Position numbers and translations under genes: made by a program
Notes under the pieces: model-generated
What the model was told of the DNA's origin: nothing
What the model saw: the letters and a program-made list of their open reading frames with translations, nothing else
Databases searched by the model: none
Assembly (NCBI RefSeq): GCF_031880315.1
Contig: NZ_CP134771.1
Coordinates: forward strand, 4,646,501 to 4,710,500
DNA: 64,000 nt
Reading direction: 5' to 3'
Source of the DNA: Pseudomonas baltica
GTDB lineage: Bacteria; Pseudomonadota; Gammaproteobacteria; Pseudomonadales; Pseudomonadaceae
Part shown: one piece after another, positions 32,572 through 43,200 of the stretch
Position numbering within the stretch: position 1 is the stretch's first letter
Layout: every line of letters begins with the position of its first letter

Positions 32572-33099
32572 ATGATCTACCGCCTGGGCGATGACGCGCC
32601 CGATCTTGATCCCAGCAGCTGGACTGCGCCCAGTGCCACACTGATCGGCAAGGTGCGCCTGCAGGCCGGCGCCAGTGTGTGGTTTGGCGCCGTGCTGCGC
32701 GGTGACAACGAGCTGATCGATATCGGCGTGAACAGCAATGTGCAGGATGGCACCGTGATGCACACCGATGCTGGCGTGCCACTGACCATCGGCACCGGTG
32801 TGACCATTGGCCACAACGCCATGCTGCATGGTTGCACGGTGGGCGACTACAGCCTGATCGGCATCAACGCTGTCATCCTCAATGGCGCAAAAATCGGCAA
32901 GCATTGCATCATCGGCGCCAATTCGCTGATCGCCGAAGGCAAGGAAATCCCCGATGGCTCGTTGGTGATGGGCTCTCCGGGCAAGGTCGTGCGCGAGTTG
33001 ACCGAGGTCCAGAAGCAAGGCCTGCGGGCGTCCGCCCAGCATTATGTCGACAATGCCCGGCGCTATGCGCGGGATCTCAAGCCCGTGGACCCAGCATGA
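32572..33099 (+). CDS. Gamma-carbonic anhydrase-like protein (YrdA family)
   Basis: A 175-residue left-handed beta-helix protein built of hexapeptide repeats ([34 protein letters not shown]). The metal-binding histidines of the family are at H64, H81 and H86. Bacterial YrdA proteins bind zinc, but several show little carbonic anhydrase activity. The stop overlaps the start of the DUF1289 gene (ATGA at 33096). Confidence 0.92.
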   Translation: MIYRLGDDAPDLDPSSWTAPSATLIGKVRLQAGASVWFGAVLRGDNELIDIGVNSNVQDGTVMHTDAGVPLTIGTGVTIGHNAMLHGCTVGDYSLIGINAVILNGAKIGKHCIIGANSLIAEGKEIPDGSLVMGSPGKVVRELTEVQKQGLRASAQHYVDNARRYARDLKPVDPA

Positions 33100-33296
33100 G
33101 CACTGAACGCGAACGCCCGGTGGCATCGCCCTGCATCAGCGTCTGCGCGCTGGATGACCACGACATGTGCACCGGTTGCCAGCGCACCGCGGCGGAGATC
33201 ACCCGTTGGGGGCGCATGGACAACAACGAGCGGCGTGCAGTATTGGCTCAGTGCCACGAGCGGGCGAGGACGCAGGGGTTGCTGTTCAGTCAGTGA
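33096..33296 (+). CDS. DUF1289-family small cysteine-rich protein
   Basis: A 66-residue protein with the family pattern [21 protein letters not shown], followed by EITRWGRM and a C-terminal helix. Four cysteines probably bind a metal. Its start overlaps the previous stop, so it is co-translated with the gamma-carbonic anhydrase. The function is unknown. Confidence 0.9.
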   Translation: MSTERERPVASPCISVCALDDHDMCTGCQRTAAEITRWGRMDNNERRAVLAQCHERARTQGLLFSQ

Positions 33297-33322
33297 CATC
33301 GGTGTGGAACGGGCCGTCCCTG

Positions 33323-33389
33323 TCGCGGGCAAGCCTTGCTCCCACAGTAGCGAGCCGTGCACCGGTGGGAGCAAGGCTTGCCCGCGATG
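33323..33389. repeat. REPIN upstream of and within the tandem repeat
   Basis: TCGCGGGCAAGCCTTGCTCC at 33323 pairs with GGAGCAAGGCTTGCCCGCGA ending at 33389. The right arm belongs to the first unit of the 120-bp tandem repeat; later units keep only this right arm. Confidence 0.85.
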
Positions 33390-33711
33390 AGGCCCTGGAG
33401 CCAAGCGCGCAGGTGTAAACTGGATACCTTTCTCGAATCCCATGCCCTTCCTGATCGCCTCCCACAGTAGCGAGTCGTGCACCGGTGGGAGCAAGGCTTG
33501 CCCGCGATGAGGCCCTGGAGTCGAGCACACAGGTGTAAACTGGATACCTTTCTCGAATCCCATGCCCTTCCTGATCGCCTCCCACAGTAGCGAGTCGTGC
33601 ACCGGTGGGAGCAAGGCTTGCCCGCGATGAGGCCCTGGAGTCGAGCACAGGTGTAAACTGGATACCTTTCTCTATGCCTGCCCACAATCCCATGCCCTTC
33701 CTGATCGCCTA
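33341..33711. repeat. 120-bp tandem repeat, three units, ending inside the next gene
   Basis: Units start at 33341, 33461 and 33581 with the same CCCACAGTAGCGAG sequence, and differ by only a few bases. Each contains half a REPIN, the ~50-bp upstream region and the first 19 bases of the following coding region (ATGCCCTTCCTGATCGCCT), after which the next unit begins. The third unit reads on into the real gene and is altered slightly: 2 bp are missing after GAGCACA, and about 12 extra bases lie before the last ATG. This is a local duplication, not a CRISPR array. Confidence 0.9.
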
Positions 33712-34159
33712 CATCGCCAGCGTCGTGCTGATCAACTACGCTTTTTCTGCGGCGCCGCACCTGGATGTCATCTGGTCGGCATGGGGCGGGCTGGTGTTCA
33801 TCCTGCGCGACATGGTCCAGACCCGCTTCGGTCATGGCACCCTCTTGGCGATGCTGGCGGCCCTGGTGCTGTCCTACATCACTTCCGATCCGGCCATCGC
33901 CCTGGCTAGCGCCACCGCGTTCGGCCTCTCGGAACTGATCGACTGGCTGGTGTTTTCCATCACCAAGCGGCCGTTGCATGACCGCTTGTGGCTGAGCTCG
34001 GCGCTGAGCATTCCGCTCGATACCTTCATCTTTTTCGGCATGATCGGCGCTCTTTTCCCCGCAGTGGTCGGCACGGCGCTGGTGTCCAAGTTCGCTGGGG
34101 TCAGCGTGGTGTGGATGATCATGCACTGGCGGGCACGGAAAAACCTCGCCCGGCGCTGA
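33674..34159 (+). CDS. VUT-family-like integral membrane protein
   Basis: A ~161-residue inner-membrane protein with about five hydrophobic segments (FLIAYIASVVLINYAF, GTLLAMLAALVLSYI, ALASATAFGLSELIDWLVF, FIFFGMIGALFPAVVG and VVWMIM). It resembles the VUT/YhhQ group of putative vitamin or queuosine-precursor transporters, although it is shorter than full members. Start choice is uncertain: ATG 33674 gives MPAHNPMPFL, whereas ATG 33692 gives MPFLIAY, which looks closer to family starts I remember. Neither has a clear ribosome binding site. The 5' end is the part duplicated in the upstream tandem repeat. Confidence 0.8.
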   Translation: MPAHNPMPFLIAYIASVVLINYAFSAAPHLDVIWSAWGGLVFILRDMVQTRFGHGTLLAMLAALVLSYITSDPAIALASATAFGLSELIDWLVFSITKRPLHDRLWLSSALSIPLDTFIFFGMIGALFPAVVGTALVSKFAGVSVVWMIMHWRARKNLARR

Positions 34160-34168
34160 ACAGTGGAT

Positions 34169-34213
34169 GCCCGGTCATGTAAAATGCCGGGCTTTATCGG
34201 GTGGCTGCCCGGC
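34169..34213 (+). promoter_or_regulatory. Mutually exclusive hairpins upstream of purT
   Basis: GCCCGG (34169-34174) can pair with CCGGGC (34187-34192). The same middle segment, as GCCGGGC (34186-34192), can instead pair with GCCCGGC (34207-34213). The second stem ends 35 bp before the purT start. The alternative pairing looks attenuator-like, and the first hairpin, followed by TTTAT, could also be the terminator of the previous gene. Confidence 0.35.
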
Positions 34214-34248
34214 GCCCGCGATCCCTCCTTATTGTTCGAGGACCTGAA

Positions 34249-35430
34249 ATGACCCGTATCGGAACCCCCCTGTCGCCCACCGCGACCCGCGTCTTGCTGT
34301 GTGGCTCTGGCGAGTTGGGCAAGGAAGTGGTGATCGAACTGCAACGCCTGGGCGTCGAGGTGATTGCCGTCGATCGCTATGCCGATGCGCCGGCCATGCA
34401 GGTCGCGCACCGCAGCCATGTCATCAATATGCTCGATGGCGACGCCCTGCGTGCGGTGATCGAGGCTGAGAAGCCCCACTACATCGTTCCGGAAATCGAA
34501 GCCATCGCCACCGCCACCCTGGTGGAGCTGGAGGCTGAAGGCTACACGGTGATTCCGACCGCGCGGGCTACGCAGTTGACCATGAACCGTGAAGGCATCC
34601 GTCGCCTGGCCGCCGAAGAGCTGGACCTGCCGACCTCGCCGTATCACTTCGCCGATACCTTCGAAGACTACCGTGCCGCGGTGCTCGACCTGGGTTTTCC
34701 GTGCGTGGTCAAACCGGTCATGAGCTCCTCGGGCAAAGGCCAGAGCCTGCTCAAGGGTGAAGACGATATTCAAAAGGCATGGGACTACGCCCAGGAAGGC
34801 GGTCGCGCCGGCAAGGGCCGGGTGATCATCGAGGGTTTCATCGATTTCGATTACGAGATCACCTTGCTGACCGTTCGCCACATCGGTGGCACCACCTTCT
34901 GCGCGCCGGTCGGCCATCGGCAGGAGAAGGGCGATTATCAGGAATCCTGGCAGCCTCAGGCCATGAGCCCGGTGGCGCTGGCTGAATCCGAGCGCGTTGC
35001 ACGGGCGGTGACAGAGGCCTTGGGCGGTCGCGGGCTGTTCGGTGTCGAGCTGTTCATCAAGGGCGATCAAGTGTGGTTCAGCGAAGTCTCGCCGCGCCCG
35101 CACGATACCGGCCTGGTCACCCTGATTTCTCAGGACCTGCCGCAGTTCGCGCTGCACGCCCGGGCCATTCTCGGCTTGCCGATCCCGGTGATCCGTCAGT
35201 TCGGGCCGTCGGCTTCGGCGGTGATTCTGGTGGAAGGGCAGTCGACACAGACGGCCTTTGCCAACCTGGGGCAGGCGTTGAGCGAGCCGGATACGATGTT
35301 GCGTCTGTTCGGCAAGCCCGAAGTGAACGGCCAACGCCGCATGGGCGTGGCGCTGGCGCGTGACGAGTCGATCGAAGCGGCACGTGCCAAGGCGACTCGC
35401 GCGGCTCAGGCGGTCAAGGTCGAGCTGTAA
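34249..35430 (+). CDS. purT: Formate-dependent phosphoribosylglycinamide formyltransferase
   Basis: GAR transformylase 2: makes formyl-GAR from GAR, formate and ATP, bypassing folate-dependent PurN. The 393 residues form an ATP-grasp enzyme: N-terminal substrate domain ([20 protein letters not shown]), ATP-grasp core ([37 protein letters not shown]) and PRPHDTG. The start at 34249 follows GAGGACCTGAA. A hairpin leader lies upstream. It is convergent with the MHS transporter gene across a REP pair. Confidence 0.97.
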   Translation: MTRIGTPLSPTATRVLLCGSGELGKEVVIELQRLGVEVIAVDRYADAPAMQVAHRSHVINMLDGDALRAVIEAEKPHYIVPEIEAIATATLVELEAEGYTVIPTARATQLTMNREGIRRLAAEELDLPTSPYHFADTFEDYRAAVLDLGFPCVVKPVMSSSGKGQSLLKGEDDIQKAWDYAQEGGRAGKGRVIIEGFIDFDYEITLLTVRHIGGTTFCAPVGHRQEKGDYQESWQPQAMSPVALAESERVARAVTEALGGRGLFGVELFIKGDQVWFSEVSPRPHDTGLVTLISQDLPQFALHARAILGLPIPVIRQFGPSASAVILVEGQSTQTAFANLGQALSEPDTMLRLFGKPEVNGQRRMGVALARDESIEAARAKATRAAQAVKVEL

Positions 35431-35479
35431 GCCGTGCAATCGGCACCCTGATGCGGCGCTGAATGTGCGTCGCGTCACC

Positions 35480-35570
35480 TGGCGCTTTCACGGGCAAAGC
35501 CTGGCTCCCACAGTGTATGACTCAACACCGGTCGATTCTGTAGGAGTCAAGCTTGCTGGCGAAGAGGCCG
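35480..35570. repeat. REP-type inverted repeat pair
   Basis: Arms at about 35480-35512 (CACGGGCAAAGCCTGGCTCC core) and 35539-35570 (GTAGGAGTCAAGCTTGCTGG core), between the convergent purT and transporter genes. More diverged than the other pairs. Confidence 0.6.
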
Positions 35571-35581
35571 GTGTGGCTGGC

Positions 35582-36895
35582 CTAGATCTGGCTCAAATCC
35601 TCATCCCGCGTCTCTTTCAGGCACAGCACCGCCAGCACGCTGAGCACGGCTGCCGCCGACACGTACCCGCCGACATAACTCAAGCCGCCGATCGCCACCA
35701 GCTTCTGCGCGAAGAAGGGTGCGGCCGACGCCCCGACGATCCCGCCGATGTTGTACGCCGCCGACGCGCCGGTGTAGCGCACATGCGTGGGAAACAGCTC
35801 AGGCAGCAGGGCGCCCATGGGGGCAAAGGTCGCCCCCATCAGGAACAGCGATACACACAGAAACACCAGCACGCCCGCCGTCGAGCCTTGGGTCAGCAGG
35901 GGTTCCATGCTGAAACCGCTCGCCACCGCCAGCAGACCGCTGACGATCAGCACCGGTTTACGCCCGTAACGGTCGCTGAGCCAGGCCGACAGCGGCGTCG
36001 CGGCCGCCATGAACAGCACGGCGAAGCACAGCATGGCTAGGAAGCCTTCACGGCTATAACCCAGAGTCGAGACCCCGTAACTGAGCGAGAACACCGTCGA
36101 GATATAGAACAGCGCGTAGCACACCACCATGGAGGCTGCACCCAGCACCATCGGCTGCCAATGCTGGCTGAACAACTCGACCACCGGCATCTTGACCCGC
36201 TCGTGCCGGGCAACGGCCTTGGCAAAAATCGGTGTTTCTTCGAGTTTCAGGCGCACATACAGGCCCAGCATCACCAAGACCGCACTGAGCAGAAACGGCA
36301 GCCGCCAGCCCCAGCTGCGGAATTGTTCATCGCTCAGGCAGACCGCCAGTGTCAGAAACAACCCGTTGGCCAACAGAAAACCGATCGACGGCCCCAGTTG
36401 CGGGAACATGCCGAACCAGGCGCGTTTGCCCTTGGGGGCGTTTTCGGTGGCCAGCAGCGCCGCGCCGCCCCATTCGCCGCCCAACCCCAGGCCTTGGCCG
36501 AAGCGCAGCACGCACAGCAGGATGGGCGCCCAGGCGCCAATGACATCGTAGCCGGGCAGGGCGCCGATCAGCGTGGTGCACACGCCCATCAGCAGCAAGG
36601 ACGCCACCAATGTCGACTTGCGGCCGATGCGGTCGCCAAAGTGGCCGAACAGCGCCGAGCCCAAGGGTCTGGCCAGGAAGGCGATACCAAAGGTCAAAAA
36701 GGCCGAGAGCATCTGCGCGGTGCCGGAGGTCTGCGGGAAGAACACCGGACCGATCACCAGGGCGGCGGCCGTGGCGTATACATAAAAGTCATAGAACTCG
36801 ATGGCCGTACCGATGAAGCTGGCAGTGGCGACGCGCGCGGCAGAGTTGGCCGGTGGCGCCGCGCTGGCCTCGTTATAGAGGGTCTGGCTGATCAT
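35582..36895 (-). CDS. MFS transporter of the metabolite:H+ symporter type
   Basis: A 437-residue inner-membrane transporter with about 12 membrane segments. The MHS-subfamily N-terminus IGTAIEFYDFYVYATAAAL is typical of ProP/ShiA/KgtP relatives, and loop 2-3 carries GHFGDRIGRKS. Substrates of the subfamily are organic acids, betaine or aromatic acids; this one is not identifiable. The start at 36895 (MISQTLYNEAS) is preferred over the ATG at 36964. It has no obvious operon partner. Confidence 0.92.
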   Translation of the reverse strand: MISQTLYNEASAAPPANSAARVATASFIGTAIEFYDFYVYATAAALVIGPVFFPQTSGTAQMLSAFLTFGIAFLARPLGSALFGHFGDRIGRKSTLVASLLLMGVCTTLIGALPGYDVIGAWAPILLCVLRFGQGLGLGGEWGGAALLATENAPKGKRAWFGMFPQLGPSIGFLLANGLFLTLAVCLSDEQFRSWGWRLPFLLSAVLVMLGLYVRLKLEETPIFAKAVARHERVKMPVVELFSQHWQPMVLGAASMVVCYALFYISTVFSLSYGVSTLGYSREGFLAMLCFAVLFMAAATPLSAWLSDRYGRKPVLIVSGLLAVASGFSMEPLLTQGSTAGVLVFLCVSLFLMGATFAPMGALLPELFPTHVRYTGASAAYNIGGIVGASAAPFFAQKLVAIGGLSYVGGYVSAAAVLSVLAVLCLKETRDEDLSQI

Positions 36896-37189
36896 GCGGA
36901 TAATCCCTGGCAGTCGTGCTGCGGCAAAGACGCCTGGGCGCAAGGCCGGGCTTCGCAGCAGCAAATTGTTATGGTTTTGGTGCGGGACAGGCGCCCCAGG
37001 GATGGGGGCGGGCGCAGGCCAGGCTCAGGGTGAGAGCGGCTGGCGGCAGACATGCGCACGAACTGTCAGGCGGGCTGACTGGCCGGATCACCTCAAGTGC
37101 GGGTGGGCACAGGTGTCGGCGGGCTGGGTAAGCGGCTCGATTATAGGAAGGCCGCCGCTCTGGATCAACGCTTTGTGTCTGGCGAGGCC
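36896..37189. other. Intergenic region without a supported gene
   Basis: About 290 bp between the transporter start and the REP next to the CorB gene. It is GC-rich with no reading frame showing protein-like character on either strand, and must hold the transporter's promoter. No motif stood out. Confidence 0.5.
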
Positions 37190-37237
37190 TGTAGCGAGGG
37201 GGCTTGCAGGCGGTTTTCGCCGTCGAACAGGCCCCCG

Positions 37238-37242
<5 letters not shown>
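37190..37242. repeat. Degenerate REP pair overlapping a stop codon
   Basis: TGTAGCGAGGGGGCTTGCAG at 37190 and an inverted GCCCCCGCTACA ending at 37242. The stop codon of the minus-strand CorB gene (37238-37240) lies inside the right arm, so the REP defines the gene's 3' end. Confidence 0.65.
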
Positions 37243-38479
<1,237 letters not shown>

Positions 38480-38488
38480 GATCCGCCG

Positions 38489-39301
38489 TCAGATGTGCAG
38501 GATGTATTCGCGTACCAGCTTGCTGCCGAAGTACGCCAACATCAAAAGGCAGAAGCCCGAGAGAGTCCAGCGAATAGCCTTGTGGCCGCGCCAGCCAAGA
38601 CGGTTGCGTCCCCACAGCAGCACGCTGAAGACGATCCAGGCGAGACAGGCGAGCAGGGTCTTGTGTACCAGGTGCTGAGCGAACAGGTTCTCGACGAACA
38701 GCCAGCCGGACACCAGCGACATCGACAGCAGCACCCAACCAGCCCACAGGAAGCCGAACAACAGGCTTTCCATGGTTTGCAGGGGTGGGAAGTTCTTGAT
38801 CAGGCCTTTGGGGTGCTTGTGCTTGAGCTGATGGTTTTGCAGCAGCAGCAGCAAGGCTTGTACCACGGCGATGGTGAACATGCCGTAGGCCAGCAGCGAC
38901 AACAGGATGTGCGCGAGGATGCCGGGCTCTTCATCGATGAACGGTACGGTACCCTTGGGCACGAATTGCGTCAGCAGCACCGTGATGATCCCGAGCGGGA
39001 ACAGCAGAATGAGCAGGTTGTGTACCGGCAGGCTGAAGCACGCGACCAGCGTCAGGGCAATGACCGCTGCGGCGATCAGGCTGGCCGAATTGAGGAAGTC
39101 GAGGCTCAGCCCATGTGCCGTCCAGAGCTGAGGGAACAGCGCCGTACCGTGAGCGAGCACCGCCAGTGCGCCGAGCACGAACAGCAGTCGCCTGCTGGCC
39201 TTTTCGCCCTGACCGAGGCGCAATGCTTGATAGACGGTCGCAGCGGCGTATAAAAGGGCGGCGGCGAGGCTGGGTAACAGGCTGGGTGACAAGGGGGGCA
39301 T
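38489..39301 (-). CDS. CcsA/YpjD-like cytochrome c assembly-type membrane protein
   Basis: A 270-residue protein with eight hydrophobic segments, of the CcsA/CcmC superfamily. Conserved histidines occur in AVLAHGTALF, ILAHILLSLLAYG and AQHLVHKTLLACLAWIVF. In Pseudomonas the homologue (YpjD) sits next to ffh. The WWD haem-handling motif of true CcmC/CcsA is not evident, so a haem role is uncertain. The start at 39301 is preferred over 39373. It is divergent from ffh and probably co-transcribed with the CorB gene. Confidence 0.88.
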   Translation of the reverse strand: MPPLSPSLLPSLAAALLYAAATVYQALRLGQGEKASRRLLFVLGALAVLAHGTALFPQLWTAHGLSLDFLNSASLIAAAVIALTLVACFSLPVHNLLILLFPLGIITVLLTQFVPKGTVPFIDEEPGILAHILLSLLAYGMFTIAVVQALLLLLQNHQLKHKHPKGLIKNFPPLQTMESLLFGFLWAGWVLLSMSLVSGWLFVENLFAQHLVHKTLLACLAWIVFSVLLWGRNRLGWRGHKAIRWTLSGFCLLMLAYFGSKLVREYILHI

Positions 39302-39379
39302 AAGTCCTGACGAGCGGGCTCTAAAGGCGCGAGTTTGGCATAGAAAGCGCGCCGGACGAAAGACTGCGCTCACCGGCAG

Positions 39380-39408
39380 TGTCGGCCGGCCTCACTCTTG
39401 GTTATAAT
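39380..39408 (+). promoter_or_regulatory. Candidate ffh promoter
   Basis: A perfect -10 hexamer TATAAT at 39403-39408, 92 bp upstream of ffh. The expected -35 region (39380-39385) is a poor match, so the promoter would depend on the -10 or an activator. Confidence 0.45.
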
Positions 39409-39499
39409 CGCCGCCCTGCCCTTGGAGCGGGCCCCTCGAGTGCGCTCGAGCCACCCGCTACCAAAACCTCGGTTCAACCGAACCTGTATAGGATCGCGC

Positions 39500-40882
39500 A
39501 TGTTTGAAAATCTAACCGACCGGCTCTCACAGACGCTTCGCCATGTCACCGGCAAGGCCAAGCTGAATGAGGACAACATCAAGGACACGCTGCGTGAAGT
39601 GCGCATGGCGCTGCTCGAGGCCGACGTCGCCTTGCCGGTGGTCAAGGACTTCGTCAACGCCGTCAAGGAGCGTGCCGTCGGCACCGAGGTGTCGCGCAGC
39701 CTGACCCCAGGGCAGGCGTTCGTGAAGATCGTCCAGGCCGAGCTCGAAAGCCTGATGGGCGCCGCCAACGAAGACCTGGTGCTGAACGTCACGCCACCGG
39801 CGGTCATTCTTATGGCTGGTCTGCAGGGTGCGGGTAAAACCACCACCGCCGGCAAGCTGGCGCGCTTCCTCAAGGAGCGCAAGAAAAAGACCGTGATGCT
39901 GGTATCGGCCGACATCTACCGTCCGGCGGCCATCAAGCAGCTCGAAACCCTGGCCGGCGAAGTCGGTGTGACCTTCTTTCCGTCCGACCTGAGCCAGAAG
40001 CCCGTCGACATCGCCAACGCGGCGATTCGTGAAGCCAAGCTCAAGTTCATCGACGTGGTCATCCTCGACACCGCCGGTCGCCTGCACATCGACGCCGAGA
40101 TGATGGCCGAGATCCAGGCCCTGCACGCCGCGGTCAAGCCGGCCGAGACGCTGTTCGTGGTCGACGCCATGACCGGCCAGGACGCCGCCAATACCGCCAA
40201 GGCCTTTGGTGATGCCCTGCCGCTGACCGGCGTGGTGCTGACCAAGGTCGACGGTGACGCGCGTGGTGGTGCCGCGCTGTCGGTGCGAGCCATCACTGGC
40301 AAGCCGATCAAGTTCATCGGTATGGGCGAGAAGAGCGAAGCGCTCGAGCCGTTCCACCCTGATCGTATCGCCTCGCGCATCCTGGGTATGGGGGACGTGC
40401 TCAGCCTGATCGAACAGGCCGAGCAGAATCTCGACAAGGACAAGGCCGACAAGCTCGCCAAGAAACTCAAGAAGGGCAAGGGCTTCGACCTCGAAGACTT
40501 CCGCGATCAGCTCGTGCAGATGAAGGGCATGGGCGGCCTCGGTGGCCTGATGGACAAGCTGCCGAACATGGGTGGCGTCAACCTGGCGCAGATGGGCAAC
40601 GCCCAGAGCGCTGCGGAAAAACAGTTCAAGCAGATGGAAGCCATCATCAACTCCATGACCCCGGCCGAGCGCCGCGACCCTGATCTGATCAGCGGTTCGC
40701 GCAAGCGTCGGATCGCCATGGGCTCCGGCACTCAGGTGCAGGACATCGGTCGCTTGATCAAGCAGCACAAGCAGATGCAGAAGATGATGAAGAAGTTTTC
40801 CACCAAAGGCGGCATGGCCAAGATGATGCGCGGTATGGGCAGCATGATGCCTGGCGGCGGCGGTGGCATGCCGAGGATGTAA
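39500..40882 (+). CDS. ffh: Signal recognition particle protein
   Basis: Protein subunit of the bacterial SRP; with 4.5S RNA it targets nascent inner-membrane proteins to FtsY. The 460 residues comprise the N domain ([15 protein letters not shown]), the GTPase domain ([34 protein letters not shown]) and the methionine-rich M domain ending in [12 protein letters not shown]. The start at 39500 is the canonical one. It is followed by the rpsP operon after 262 bp. Confidence 0.98.
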   Translation: MFENLTDRLSQTLRHVTGKAKLNEDNIKDTLREVRMALLEADVALPVVKDFVNAVKERAVGTEVSRSLTPGQAFVKIVQAELESLMGAANEDLVLNVTPPAVILMAGLQGAGKTTTAGKLARFLKERKKKTVMLVSADIYRPAAIKQLETLAGEVGVTFFPSDLSQKPVDIANAAIREAKLKFIDVVILDTAGRLHIDAEMMAEIQALHAAVKPAETLFVVDAMTGQDAANTAKAFGDALPLTGVVLTKVDGDARGGAALSVRAITGKPIKFIGMGEKSEALEPFHPDRIASRILGMGDVLSLIEQAEQNLDKDKADKLAKKLKKGKGFDLEDFRDQLVQMKGMGGLGGLMDKLPNMGGVNLAQMGNAQSAAEKQFKQMEAIINSMTPAERRDPDLISGSRKRRIAMGSGTQVQDIGRLIKQHKQMQKMMKKFSTKGGMAKMMRGMGSMMPGGGGGMPRM

Positions 40883-40990
40883 CAGAATTCGGTTCGATGG
40901 CGGCCTGTTGCCGCCGTCGAGCGATAGGCCCGCGATGCCGCGGGCTGCCTGGCCAAACGGCCGAAATCCGTTGTTCACAACGGTTTATGA

Positions 40991-41051
40991 GCAAATTTGC
41001 ATTGCAAGCCTGAACCCCGGAATACCTTCCGGAAAAAGGCATTTGCAAATG
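40991..41051. promoter_or_regulatory. Two AT-rich palindromes upstream of rpsP
   Basis: GCAAATTTGC (40991-41000) and CATTTGCAAATG (41040-41051) are perfect palindromes sharing TTTGC/GCAAA half-sites, with centres about five helical turns apart. They lie in the 262-bp gap between ffh and rpsP and could be paired operators. A GC stem without a U run (40928-40945) just downstream of ffh may be a weak terminator. Confidence 0.3.
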
Positions 41052-41082
41052 TCCGTGTATTCCTTGAGAATATGCGGCCTTT

Positions 41083-41100
41083 CGGGCACCCGTGTGCCCG
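41083..41100 (+). promoter_or_regulatory. Hairpin in the rpsP leader
   Basis: CGGGCAC (41083-41089), loop CCGT, GTGCCCG (41094-41100); 44 bp before the rpsP start. It is possibly an mRNA leader structure of the ribosomal operon. Confidence 0.35.
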
Positions 41101-41144
41101 CTGTGCATTATGATTTGCAGCACCGACTACAGGAACGATGTTCA

Positions 41145-41396
41145 ATGCTAACCATTCGTCTGGCTCGTGGCGGCTCCAAAAAGCGCCCATTCTACCAACT
41201 GACCGTAACCGACTCGCGTAACCCACGTGACGGTTCGCACAAAGAACAGGTTGGTTTCTTCAACCCTGTTGCTCGTGGTCAGGAAATCCGTCTGTCCGTG
41301 AACCAAGAGCGCGTCAACCACTGGTTGAGCGTTGGTGCACAACCTTCTGAGCGCGTTGCTCAGTTGTTGAAGGAAGCTGCCAAGGCTGCGGCCTGA
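41145..41396 (+). CDS. rpsP: 30S ribosomal protein S16
   Basis: An 83-residue S16 that binds 16S rRNA during early 30S assembly. The sequence [20 protein letters not shown] is fully canonical. AGGAA lies 9 bp upstream of the start. It is the first gene of the rpsP-rimM-trmD-rplS operon; rimM starts 5 bp after its stop. Confidence 0.98.
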   Translation: MLTIRLARGGSKKRPFYQLTVTDSRNPRDGSHKEQVGFFNPVARGQEIRLSVNQERVNHWLSVGAQPSERVAQLLKEAAKAAA

Positions 41397-41401
41397 GCAA
41401 T

Positions 41402-41941
41402 ATGAACGCGACGCCAGATTCCGCTGATGACTTGATCGTTGTCGGCAAGATTTTCTCGGTTCACGGCGTTCGCGGCGAGGTGAAGGTCTTTTCCTTTACC
41501 GATCCGATAGAAAACCTGCTCGATTACAAGACCTGGACGCTCAAGCGTGACGGCGTTGTGGTCAAACAGGTAGAGCTGGTCAGCGGCCGTTCCACTCAAA
41601 AGGATCTGGTTGCCAAGCTCAAAGGCCTCGACGATCGTGACGAAGCACGCCTTCTGTCCGGTTACGAGATTTGCATCTCGCGGAGCCTTTTGCCCGACCT
41701 GACCGAAGACGAGTACTACTGGTACCAGCTTCAAGGTCTGAAAGTCATCGATTTGCAGGAGCAACTGCTCGGCACCATCGATCACCTGTTGGAGACCGGC
41801 GCTAACGATGTAATGGTGGTGAAGCCCTGCGCGGGCAGCCTGGATGATCGTGAACGCCTGTTGCCCTATACGGCGCAATGCGTGTTGAAGGTCGATCTGG
41901 CCGCTGGCGAGATGAGGGTTGATTGGGATGCGGACTTCTAA
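41402..41941 (+). CDS. rimM: Ribosome maturation factor RimM
   Basis: A 179-residue assembly factor for the 30S head. The N-terminal RimM beta-barrel (VGKIFSVHGVRGEVKVFSFT) and the C-terminal PRC barrel (YYWYQLQGLKVID) are both present. It is the second gene of the operon; trmD begins 3 bp downstream. Confidence 0.97.
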   Translation: MNATPDSADDLIVVGKIFSVHGVRGEVKVFSFTDPIENLLDYKTWTLKRDGVVVKQVELVSGRSTQKDLVAKLKGLDDRDEARLLSGYEICISRSLLPDLTEDEYYWYQLQGLKVIDLQEQLLGTIDHLLETGANDVMVVKPCAGSLDDRERLLPYTAQCVLKVDLAAGEMRVDWDADF

Positions 41942-41944
41942 GCG

Positions 41945-42697
41945 ATGGCCAGCCTTCGCGTAGAAGTGATCACCTTGTTCCCCGAGATGTTCTCGGCCAT
42001 CAGTGAATACGGCATTACCAGCCGCGCGGTAAAGCAGGGGTTGATGCAATTGACCTGCTGGAATCCGCGGGACTACACCACGGATCGCCACCATACGGTG
42101 GATGACCGGCCCTTTGGGGGCGGCCCCGGGATGGTAATGAAGATCAAGCCTCTGGAAGACGCTCTGGCCCAGGCCAAAAGCGCAGCAGGGGAAGCGGCGA
42201 AGGTGATCTACCTGTCGCCACAAGGCCGGCCGTTGTCACAAGGCGCGGTGCAGGAACTGGCGACATCGGAGTCATTGATTCTGATCGCCGGGCGGTATGA
42301 AGGCGTTGACGAGCGGTTCATTCAAGCTCATGTCGACGAAGAGTGGTCGATTGGAGATTACGTGCTGTCTGGCGGCGAGCTGCCAGCCATGGTCTTGATC
42401 GATGCGGTTACACGACTGCTGCCCGGAGCTTTGGGGCATGCGGACTCGGCGCAGGAAGATTCCTTCACCGATGGTCTGCTGGATTGCCCGCACTACACCC
42501 GACCGGAGGTGTATGCGGATCAGCGTGTTCCCGACGTATTGCTAAGTGGCAATCACGCACATATCCGGCGCTGGCGTTTGCAGCAGTCCCTTGGGCGGAC
42601 CTACGAACGACGTGCCGATCTTCTGGAAAGACGCTCGCTTTCTGGAGAAGAGAACAAGCTGCTCACGGAATACCTTCGTGAGCGGGACGATAGTTAA
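41945..42697 (+). CDS. trmD: tRNA (guanine-N1)-methyltransferase
   Basis: Makes m1G37 in tRNAs using S-adenosylmethionine, preventing frameshifting. The 250-residue SPOUT enzyme has the trefoil-knot motifs [23 protein letters not shown] and [16 protein letters not shown]. It is the third gene of the operon, 42 bp before rplS. Confidence 0.98.
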   Translation: MASLRVEVITLFPEMFSAISEYGITSRAVKQGLMQLTCWNPRDYTTDRHHTVDDRPFGGGPGMVMKIKPLEDALAQAKSAAGEAAKVIYLSPQGRPLSQGAVQELATSESLILIAGRYEGVDERFIQAHVDEEWSIGDYVLSGGELPAMVLIDAVTRLLPGALGHADSAQEDSFTDGLLDCPHYTRPEVYADQRVPDVLLSGNHAHIRRWRLQQSLGRTYERRADLLERRSLSGEENKLLTEYLRERDDS

Positions 42698-42739
42698 CGT
42701 ATCGATGGTAAATCGAGAGATTTTCCTTAGGAGCACAGC

Positions 42740-43090
42740 ATGACCAACAAAATCATCCTTGCACTCGAAGCAGAGCAGATGACCAAAGAGATCCCTACCT
42801 TTGCCCCAGGCGACACTGTTGTCGTCCAGGTGAAAGTGAAGGAAGGCGATCGTGCACGTCTGCAGGCGTTCGAAGGCGTTGTTATCGCCAAGCGGAACCG
42901 CGGCGTGAACAGTGCTTTCACCGTACGTAAAATCTCCAACGGTGTTGGCGTAGAGCGTACTTTCCAGACCTACAGCCCGCAAATCGACAGCCTGGCCGTG
43001 AAACGTCGTGGTGACGTGCGTAAAGCCAAGCTGTACTACCTGCGTGACCTGTCTGGTAAAGCCGCACGTATCAAGGAAAAACTGTCCTGA
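42740..43090 (+). CDS. rplS: 50S ribosomal protein L19
   Basis: A 116-residue L19, located at the 30S-50S interface. Canonical segments include [20 protein letters not shown] and GVGVERTF. It is the last gene of the operon, followed by a strong terminator at 43109. Confidence 0.98.
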   Translation: MTNKIILALEAEQMTKEIPTFAPGDTVVVQVKVKEGDRARLQAFEGVVIAKRNRGVNSAFTVRKISNGVGVERTFQTYSPQIDSLAVKRRGDVRKAKLYYLRDLSGKAARIKEKLS

Positions 43091-43108
43091 GTGCAGTTTT
43101 GATCTGAT

Positions 43109-43137
43109 AAAAAAAGCAGCCTTCGGGCTGCTTTTTT
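43109..43137 (+). terminator. Rho-independent terminator of the rpsP-rplS operon
   Basis: AGCAGCC (43115-43121), TTCG tetraloop, GGCTGCT (43126-43132), flanked by an A run and a T run, so it could also work on the other strand. Confidence 0.95.
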
Positions 43138-43200
43138 GTTGCCTGCGATTTATCGGCAAGGGGCGGGTAGAATGCGTGCAAACCAGTCTTCGAGTTTTTT

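Noticed and set aside
33341..33640. Possible CRISPR array
   Set aside because: The 120-bp units are contiguous with no unique spacers, contain REP sequence and copy a gene start; there are no cas genes.
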